Positions 55,401-64,000 of a stretch of DNA of 64,000 nucleotides are shown here, one piece after another (position 1 is the first letter of the stretch; the number at the start of each line of letters is the position of its first letter). Location: contig JAQOTA010000014.1 of assembly GCA_029532415.1 (NCBI GenBank), positions 558,001 through 622,000 of the forward strand, read 5' to 3'. A program made the translations under genes and the position numbers. The stretch comes from Marasmius tenuissimus. Lineage: Eukaryota > Basidiomycota > Agaricomycetes > Agaricales > Marasmiaceae. The notes beneath the pieces are model-generated. The model had not been told where the DNA came from and searched no databases. It was given only the letters and a program-made list of their open reading frames with translations.

Positions 55401-58010
55401 AAGCGCTTGGGTGCATATGCACCTACACATGGTTCTGGACCTCGTGAAGACTCATCCCGTTGTCTGGGGAAAGACCCACCGGATCAGGATCGGGCCATAG
55501 GCCGCTACAGACCGTCAGTGCTGACTGGAAGCTGTAGGGTCGCGAAAGGCATTAACGTCAGCCACGAGTACAAATGCACAGTTCCCTCCGTCTTGTTAGG
55601 AGATGAAGTGAAAAAAACGAGGCATGGCACTGGGTGAACTGAACATGAATTGGATGCCACATTGATAATGCCCGATTGTTTGATGCGCACTTGAGAATTC
55701 GAGATAAGCCCACGGAGCTTTTGTCTGAGAGACAAGAAGCATTGTCCAGCTGTCTGAGTGTGATAATTAAGAGCGAGGATCCTTCCATTTCAAGGGTTCT
55801 GAGAACGTCAAACTGCTTGAGGCTTAGCAGAGGGGACGGAATTTTTAGCGAACTGCGGTCCTATTATGTATGCAGTTTGATGAGGCCAAAGCGAACCAGC
55901 GACGTAGGTCCGGAGAGCAGGGTATGTACCTTTCATGGGTGTATTCACCTGGGAACACGCTCAATGAGGTTGAAGTCTTCAGCTGTAGGAGGAGCAGGAG
56001 AGAAGAGTTACCAATTTCCGCCACCCGGGGAGGAAGTGAATCGAGTTGTTATCAGAGTGCTTTTGCAGCCTCTCGGGTTTTGACAGCAGAACCCGCCAAG
56101 TCTCGCTTATTATTGTATTCAAGGTGGCAGACCGCGGTCCAACGTCGATGTTCGAATTTCTGGGGAAAGAGGACAGCTTCAACTGAATTGAATATGTAGA
56201 TGGTCCGGGAACGTGTACCGCAGGCCTCGTTAAGTCACTTGAAGCCGTAACTACGATACGTGTCTCCTTGAATAGGATTGGCTATCCCCTGAAGCGAAAG
56301 CAGCGAGAGATCATTTAACCTGCGGAGGTTAGGAGCCTCATTCCGGGTGGAGAGGAGGCCAAAGGAGGTTGCAACCTGAGAGGAGCCAGGAGGAAAAGAC
56401 CTTTGCTACCGCACGGGATCACTGAGATCAGTGATACACTCGAGGGCTTGGTTCCGTCTGGTTGCCCTCCGTTGTCATGGGAAGGCTCGGAGGCCAACTG
56501 GCAACACGCTGCACACAGGAGGGAACGGAATGCACAGTCCGGGCCCACGGAAGGTGAGATAATACAAATAAGCGGAGGTTCGGCCTTCGGAAGATGAAAA
56601 GAAACCCTCATACCGAGAGTGAGTCTCAATTGACCCTTGGTCTTCTTTCCAGTATTCCCAGTAGCCGGGTGAAGAAAGGAGGGGCCCGCGCGAAAAGAGC
56701 CCGCGGGGTAACAACGCCGAGAAGAAACCTGTACCAAATGTGAGTGCGTCTTCTGAACGACTCAATTGCCGGGAAAACAAACCAGAAATAACAACCGGGC
56801 CTGTGGAGTAATCTTTCATCGACGTCCGTCGAATGTCCAATGGAAATTCAATTATTCCAAGAAAAATACTAGCTGTCCTACTCACGTTGCATCGAAGATG
56901 GTTTACGAGGACTGGCATATGACCTATTTCGTTGCCGTTGCATTGAGACTGAGGAGGACTGAGGGTATGTTTTTAGTACATTCCTTTAGTCGGGACGCCG
57001 GAAAGTTTACAGCCGCGCCACAACCCGTTCTCCGAAAGCTCGCTGGCTCAAGCGTCCAGTCCCTGATGGACTTTTGGAAATGAGGATAGATGCCTGTCAG
57101 GGGAGTGAAGAAGAGTGAACATTGCGCCATCGGAGGCGTGGTTCACGAAATGTTTACAATGGAACATGTGAATGTTAGATAGTTCGCATTGTTGAGGGGT
57201 GTTTCAAGTACATATGCCAGGTAGTTCAAGCTCAAGGCTTGGAAGTGGTTCGGATCGGCGGTGACACTGCGTCCTTTGCAAATTTCGTTTGGCCCAAATC
57301 TCGAGTATGAAAGATCAGCTGCTAGAGTCCCTCTGTAGGTGGCATTAGTGAGTCTTGTGGGACGCGACGGGCGAAATGAATGAAGACAAACTCGATAAAT
57401 GACTTGCTGTAACTCAAGGATAAATTGAAGACGAGTCGGCTGAGAGACTGGATTTTCGGGAAGTTCTGGTCTGCTCTGGTGCGGACTTCGGGGCCAGATC
57501 AACCGCTTGAAGAAATTTGATACCAATCCAGAGCAGAAGCAATCCTGAGAGCGGCCTAAGAGAGCCCGAGAACCAACGTATAAGCTGTTATAACCGTACA
57601 GACGACGAAGAAATCGGTTCGTGTGAGCGAGGCCCGCTAGGGCGTGCTATACGAGCCCTCCCTCTCCGCTAGCCTGACATCTTCTGGGGCGGTTCTAGGA
57701 TTGGAAGGATTCCCGGTGGGAGTATTCGGTAAGAATCACACGAGCCCTGCGGCATCAGATGAATACCGTCACGTACGTCACACATATTTCGATTAGATCT
57801 CGCATTCGGAGATGGCCGTACTTAGCCGGCGCTATAGGCAAATATTTTAGGGTGATGATTTCGCTCTTGAGCCGGAAAGAAATTGGTATTTACACGCGAC
57901 CCGTCCCAGGCAAGATCTCCCTTCTTTTTTCCGTACCTTCACATCGTCCCTCACGTCGCTGAACTGGCTTCCTCATCGTCTCAAACGTTGCGCTCAACGC
58001 GTTTCATCTT
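52425..58010. other. 5.6-kb stretch without recognisable genes
   Basis: All frames are short (under about 150 codons) and none carries a family motif or a consistent exon chain. A purine-rich tract (about 53755-53790: GGAAGGAAGAGGGGGAGGGGGG) stands out. No tRNA, rRNA or terminal repeats were seen. It may be decayed transposon DNA or regulatory sequence for the gene that follows; 57900-58010 is pyrimidine-rich like a fungal promoter. Confidence 0.4.
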
Positions 58011-61000
58011 ATGCATCAATATGTTCAGCCCACTCTAGTCGACCAGCACGACGATTCCGTCCGTGTTCAAGACTGGGTCACGCAACACTACCTCCTACCA
58101 GAAATTTCCACGAAAATCAACGAAAACCGACAGCCTCAACAGATCAGCATAGTCAACCCATCTTTTGAAGATTTCACATCCTCAAGCTCATCAGCAGCCT
58201 CTTCTACTCCTGCCTTGGGCACCGTGTCGGGCGACGAGGAAAGGCATTTGAGGGACGAGACGGATGTTGATAGCGATCTCGACTTTGTTTACCACGCTCT
58301 TCCACCTATTACTTTCAAGCGGGGGAGCCATATTGATGATAGCAGCGAGAGTGAAGCGAGTGAGGAGCAGCATTTGGCAACAATGAGGACGGACAAGGTC
58401 TGTGATCATATTTTCGATGAAGTTCTCACCTTTTGACGCGTCTTATTTCGCGAATTCGTGTAGCCTTTGCCATTACCGCCCGCCTCCCGCAAGTCCTTTA
58501 GCGAATCATTCTCCATCACCGTCCGTGTCAGTATTCGTGCCAGAGTCTTCACGGTCCAGAAAGCCCTCGATCGTATCGCTCTCCGGGTACCATCTTCCCT
58601 CTTCCGTTCAGATCTCTACCTCCCCAGCATCCTCTCAGCCATCGCCTCGCTCTTCACATGCTTCGCTGTCGCGACAGTCCAGCTTCAGTAGTCACATTTC
58701 CTTAAGTCGACTTGTGGGCGGTCATGGGCGTCAACACAGTCTCAATCACCAACCGAGTTTACCACTTCTCTCCCCCAGCGCGTCTTCAACACTGTTTGAG
58801 GAGGACGATAACCTGGTGTTTAAGACTAGCAAATCCTCTCGTCGAGGCTCAGCCCTTGGAGAAAAGCACGGGCATCACGGTGGACCTGACACGGTTGACT
58901 TGACCGAGCCTATCCCCGCTGGGAGCGGCAAAGCCATCGGTCAGCTTCCTCCAGACCTTTATATCGAGCGCTCTCTGTCACGGAATTCCCCTGAGCTCTC
59001 TAGGTCAGGGTCGGGGTCATCGCGGTCGTCTTCATTACGTCGCAAATCGTCTATCAGCTCGAAGGGATCCCACTCGAGTGGTTCTCGCAGAGGCATCCCG
59101 CGACACGCTTCTGCCGGCAACCTTTTGAACGGATATTCACGCCCACCTGCACCGCATTCTCCATCACATTCTCATTCCCCATCTTTACCAACACCTGTCT
59201 CAATTCACTCCCATCGGTCAGGCCTCTCGAATAGGTCATCCGCTTATAGTCCCCGAGGAGCATCATCCCATCTTGACGACGTATGGACAACAGATCTAAC
59301 CAGTTCCGTGCAGTCTTCCCCACAGTCCGCCACACAATCGACGGGAATAACCTTACTGGCTCCACCACCCACTGCAGCCTTGACCTCTACTCCCGTGTCT
59401 GCGATTGAACAGCCCCCCGTTGTAACACCTCGAAACCGCGATGCCGTTTACATCGACGCGGTGGACTCGGAAGAGGTCCAGCGTAGACTTGCAGCGTTAG
59501 TGTTAGCTTCCGGCGCTGTTGATACTGCAGATGGCGATGGCGCTGATATTTCGCCGGAAGTAAGTTTCTCCGCGCCCTGGGCAAACATATCTCGTTCTGA
59601 TCAGAATGATTTCATTTCAGCTCCATGGCGAGGGACAGGACATCGAGTATTGTCAGAACGACATCCCGCGCTCACGTCAGGAACCTCCGTTCCAGTCAGG
59701 ATTGACATCTCCAGTGTTGGATTCAGACGGCTCCCATGCACTTCAGGGGAAGGAGCAATCTCATTGGTCGCCATCATCGTCCAATGAGCATCTTCCGCTT
59801 TCGGCTCTGTCATCTGACTTGGCATTTGGGAGCGCCTTGGGCTTCCTGGTTCCCCCTTCTAAGCCCTTCAGAAACAAGGCAAAGAAGAACGCGGATGATG
59901 CTTCATCCAAGAAAGAAAGAGTCTGCTAGGTGGGAAAGGCAAACGGGAGACCGTGAGCGATGGTAACGAAGGTGCTGTCCAGGACGGAAGTGTCACGAAG
60001 CACCAGCGTCCACGTCTTGCCAGTTTGATTTCTCGAGCGATTGGCAGCAGTAATGGGTCCGATAGTGCTAAAGCAGCGTCTAGCTCTGTTCTATCACCTT
60101 CGACGACATCAGTCACGACAGGTTCTAGTCCCAGTCCCCTTCCTGACTCGATGGCTGTTATCAATATTGCGCCTCAGGAAACCATCCCTTCTCCGAGGTT
60201 GAGGACTGCGAGCATGACCTCGATACAGACCGCAATACCTTCGATGTCCATCACACCCACTCCGACTTCCACCGGTTCCACTGAATCGCTCCCTTCCCCC
60301 GTGTCCCCAGCTGGTCAGACAAGAGCACGCTCTGCTTCCAACGCAACCAGACCTTCCCCTTTGAGGATAGAGGTGTTGCCATACGCGCCTCAGACCTCCG
60401 CACCTACCACGGGCTCTACACCCACGCCCACAGCCGCCCCGTCTACTTCCGCCCCACTTCCTCCATCCTTAGCCAGAGGCCGCTCTATCTCTATAACAGC
60501 AGGACCCACGCCTCCTCTTACTCCCATCATTACTTCAGGTCGCATGAGGTCGGAATCCCAGGCCTCGTCAACGTCAAACGTGTCACGCTCGTCGAAATCT
60601 ACTGTATTGACCACAGACTCTCACACCACTACCTCTACGTCACGATCATCGGTATCTCTCAGTCTCCTTTGCGATCAGTTTCCTTCGCCAGGAGAGAATG
60701 GAGACGATTCAGAGCTCGCCTCGGTGGTCGAGGAGAAACATGCTTCGTACATCTCTGATGATGATGAAAAATCTGGTGGCTCAGATTTGGATGATGGGGC
60801 CTATTATGTGAAGGCATTTGAGAGGAGTTACAAGAGTAAGCTGCGGGAAGCGAAGTCGATAGAGTTCGAGCCTCAGCAGGATGGCGATATCACAGAGACT
60901 GAAGAGGTTCCCGAAAGGAAAAGGGCCTCACGGAAGTCGATATCCTCGAAGCGCTCGTCAAAACGTTCATCACGACCTCCATCCACTTCCAAAATCACAC

Positions 61001-62306
61001 TCCCATTCCCCCTTCCTATCTCGCCCCCTCCATCTATCTCACCTTCACCTGTCTTACCGCTACTGACCCCACCCGCCCATGGATGACCTTCTCGGCGATG
61101 ATCCCTTCGCAGCTGCCTCCCCCACCATCCTCAGTCCAAACACAAGTGCCGCTCCTTCCCCGGTCCAGGTGACGATGGCCATACCACCAATTCCAGAGTC
61201 GAGTACCACCCATCCTTACCCCTCGCATTCATTACAAGCTTCCCGAAGCATGAATGCCCTCTCACAAATGGGTATGGGAAGTACACCCAAAGCCAGCACA
61301 TCCGCATTGAATGATTACAGCAAGGCACGGTCACTCATGAGCCCCGGGGACTTGCCCCCATCGAGAGCCTGGGCTACGCAAGACGGGGTTACATCTCCTG
61401 CCCCCTCAAGCTCCTCCAGTAGCAGGACCATAGTCCCTTCGAAATCAATGCCAACAACACCAACTCGTGGTGGCGGCGGTCGTTCATATAACCCAACGCT
61501 GACTGCTCCGACTTCCCCTGGCCGCAAGACACCTACCAAGAGCAAATTACGGATGTCAATGTCTGGCCTCGTCTCTCGCCTCCATTTGGGAAGTTCGTCA
61601 AGTCGTTCTCGTGAGTCAGCTTACTACGGTGTGCCTCTTCCGCCTCCGACTCCCGGGGAAGAGATTATTCCGGAAGTCCCATTACTGCCGACGCCTATCT
61701 CCCCTCCTACCGAGGTCTTCCCCGATCCTTCTCGAGAAGCTCATTCGAGGATATCGCAACGTGTTTTGGGTGAGGATGAGGACGCCGAAGATATCGATGA
61801 CGGCGTTTACGAACCGATGTCGCCTATTGGGGTTTCCGTGCCTCATGTCGAGTATGCGGCCAAGCGGAAGAGTTTGGGACTCGGAGGTGGCGATTCAACG
61901 GCTAGCCGACTTTCGTTGTCGTACATCAGAGCTAAGAAGCATAGGCTGATTATGGGTGGTGTCCCGGTTAACGATCGGAAGGCACTCGAGGCGGTCTGTG
62001 AGTGGTGTAAGGTGAGGCTTTATCGTGGTTTGTGCAGCTAGGTTTGGGTACTAACGATTTCCTTTTTTTCAGTCCTTTGGTGAAATTCGTCAATGTATTC
62101 GCAAGTCGAATGGTGACCTTCAGGTGGACTTTAAGCGCGGGAACATCGTGGACGCGGTATGTGGAGAACTCTTGCCTTCTTCGAAATTGTTGCTTATGGC
62201 GTCTGTTCAGATGGGTCGTGCCTATACCTGTCATATTGAAGGTGCGGGCGATGTCTCGGTGACCTGGTACACAGGCAAGGACAAGTCGGCCAAGCAAGAG
62301 TCATAG
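58011..62306 (+). CDS. Ser/Pro-rich disordered protein with RRM-like C-terminus; three frame breaks
   Basis: Read as one gene: exon 58011-58397, intron 58398-58463, a long coding stretch, introns 59560-59620, 62012-62072 and 62157-62210. Most of the protein is low-complexity Ser/Pro/Thr/Arg sequence (RSGSGSSRSSSLRRKSS, ASRKSISSKRSSKRSS) with acidic patches. The C-terminus (RLIMGGVPVNDRKALEAVCEW, FGEIRQCIRK, GDLQVDFKRGNIVDA, YTCHIEGAGDVSVTW) follows the beta-alpha-beta-beta-alpha-beta order of an RRM with an RNP1-like strand, suggesting an RNA-associated regulator. The frame changes without splice sites at about 58520, about 59925 (SSKKER to KSLLGGKGKRE) and about 61075 (TPPAHG to MDDLLGDDPFAA). 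The last segment could be a separate gene starting at ATG 61079. Indels of assembly origin are a good alternative. Confidence 0.5.
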
Positions 62307-64000
62307 TTCACGCTCGCTCCTTTGCTCGTCTTCCGCGACAGACAAAAGTTATCGAACTGCTTTCTTGTTCATATTTTTCTTGCTTCAGTTTTCTTGCATC
62401 ATATCTTATCTTGCTTCATCATCACCTAGACGAACTCGCGTGTTTATTTTTGTATATTGCTTTTTTTATCATTCCCTTATTGTCCATAGACTTCCCTTTC
62501 GCTTCGTCTCCTCATCCTGGACCGTGCTTTCAACCAAGGTTACGAGCTACGGTCATGTCGGCGAAGGTACCCCAGTATGTTCTCAATCATTTCTCGTCTG
62601 TTTAAACTTCCAGTCCTGACCTTGTGCTCTGATCTAGATCCTCTTGATCGGAGAGGTGGTCTCGACTGTTTATACAGTGCACCGCCAACCGACAATCCCT
62701 TGTCAACAATTCAGCAAGCCGTCCAGTATTCAGTCAGTCGCTTCGGACACCCACCACCGATACATATCATGCACATCTTTTTCCCTCACGCAGCCATTCG
62801 TCGTCACGGCATGCTTCTGTCATTCCTCAACCCTGCCCGCCACCAAACGTTCCACATGCATCTTTCTTGCTTCGCTGCTCCTTTGTAGGCGAAGTCCTTG
62901 AATAGGTACCACGTGAAAAACCGACGGATAATTTTGGGGTTCACGCGACGGTCGAACACTCATTCACACTTCCCGCTCTCACCCCCATGAAGTCTAATTC
63001 TTCTGAGGCTGATTCTCACATCGCTATTCCTCCCTCCACACGACACGCTGCCCTCCGTTGGGCAAAATCGACAATATCTAACCCCATCCAGACATTCGTT
63101 CAATCATCTACTCGGATATCCTTTCGCCCACACCCTCGTTCATCTCTCGATTGAAAAACTGTACTACGACTTGTACCAACACACTCGTTTTGCATTCTCA
63201 GGCATTCATTCACACTCATTTCTCATCATCATCCATCGATTATCTTCGGACAAACATATGCCTCTGTCCAGTGTCACTCATTTGTCAACATCCACTCTCG
63301 TTCTCGCTTCTTTTTCCTTTTCCGGACATTCTTTCTTCCTTCTTCCTCTTCCTCTTCCTCTTCCTATGATGGGTTCCCCTTCCTGTTGTCGTACCCGTGC
63401 GTGTGTTTGTTTCCAGAAGTGTTTGTGTTTCGGTTTCCCTTGTGTTTCATTCTTCCCTTGTGCGGTTTCTTCCGCAGTTGTATAGGTAGTTCCCAGTGGT
63501 TGTACTGAATATCTGTGTGTTGCTGTAGCGTTTTTTCGTTCTACATCCTACCTCCGCTTTGCCCGCGTTTGGGTTACTGTATCACATCGGACCATGCTGA
63601 CGTCTGTCGTGCGGCCATACTCATAATTTTGTTAGACAGTACTCTATCCGATATATCTTTCTGTTATATCTCTTATGACCGATAAGTGCGTGAACATGTC
63701 ATTGATTGACATAAATTTCAGCCTTATTCATGGTGGAGTACTTCCAAATTCGAGCATGCACTGGTACCAAGGGTCAAAATAAGAATAGATTGGGGGCCAG
63801 GTCTTTCTGAGGCTCTACACGAGCGTTCTGATCCACTTCTGATCGACGTTGACGATCGCTTGTCTCGATGTGCGAATTCCTTACTGCAAGTATTTCAGTG
63901 GCCTGTGTACAGATCCCCATTTTCGGCGGTGAGTGTTTACTTGCCCCCAGAGTCTAGTGAAATTCACGATGTATTCTTCCGTCGCGGAAAACTGACTCAT
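62307..64000. other. 3' flank, no gene recognised
   Basis: T/C-rich sequence (62350-62500 and 63140-63470) with CTTCCTCTTCCT repeats near 63340-63365. It is probably the 3' untranslated region of the preceding gene followed by intergenic DNA. Frames of 70-100 codons in the pyrimidine tracts are composition artefacts. Confidence 0.35.

Noticed and set aside
1..64000. CRISPR arrays, rRNA, bacterial operons
   Set aside because: No regularly spaced repeats or rRNA landmarks; the intron-rich gene structure is eukaryotic.

Overview
The window looks like nuclear DNA of a basidiomycete fungus, most likely an agaricomycete. Genes are interrupted by many 46-90 nt introns with GT..AG ends and CTRAY-like branch sites. 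The gene families are typical of that group: expanded F-box/LRR proteins, NACHT NTPases with 'SSFFFFRSDPKRNN' blocks, multi-pass membrane proteins, a TET/JBP-like dioxygenase and an rve-type integrase. Exon structures were read by eye from reading frame and splice signals, without transcripts.

The most important observation is a 12.2 kb inserted element at 4542-16740. It is bounded by perfect 6-bp direct repeats CTGGTG (4536-4541 and 16741-16746), has imperfect terminal inverted repeats, and near each end carries two copies of TCCCACGAAA exactly 20 bp apart, in opposite orientation at the two ends. It sits in the last codons of an F-box/LRR gene whose missing 3' end and 3' flank resume at 16747. 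Inside are a 500-aa TET/JBP-like 2OG-Fe(II) dioxygenase (minus), a divergent F-box gene (plus), a decayed membrane-protein gene (minus), a C-terminal fragment of exocyst Exo70 (minus), a 5'-truncated rve-type integrase (plus) and a 1109-aa gene with an N-terminal Cys/His cluster and a HECT-like domain (plus).

Layout. 1-1760: an imperfect inverted repeat and a dead copy of the disordered-protein gene at 41971-42858. 2638-4541: F-box/LRR copy 1. 4542-16740: the element. 17706-22527: F-box/LRR copies 2 and 3; copy 3 is a chimera of copies 1 and 2. 22528-27755: repeat-rich spacer and a five-exon NACHT gene. 27756-32686: old repeat units and remains of small secreted-protein genes. 32687-34642: F-box/LRR copy 4. 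36774-41613: two NACHT units that read as one eight-exon, 1461-aa tandem gene. 41971-42858: disordered basic protein. 44774-46422: seven-TM receptor-like gene with one frameshift. 46949-51302: two F-box/LRR copies on the minus strand, both broken. 52425-58010: no recognisable gene. 58011-62306: a Ser/Pro-rich disordered protein with an RRM-like C-terminus and three reading-frame breaks.

The accessory region is built from a repeating module, F-box/LRR gene + spacer repeats + NACHT gene, duplicated at about 20.5-27.8 kb and 32.7-41.6 kb and reshuffled by gene conversion. This is the layout expected of fast-evolving recognition genes (NLR-like NTPases and substrate adaptors); that role is inferred, not shown.
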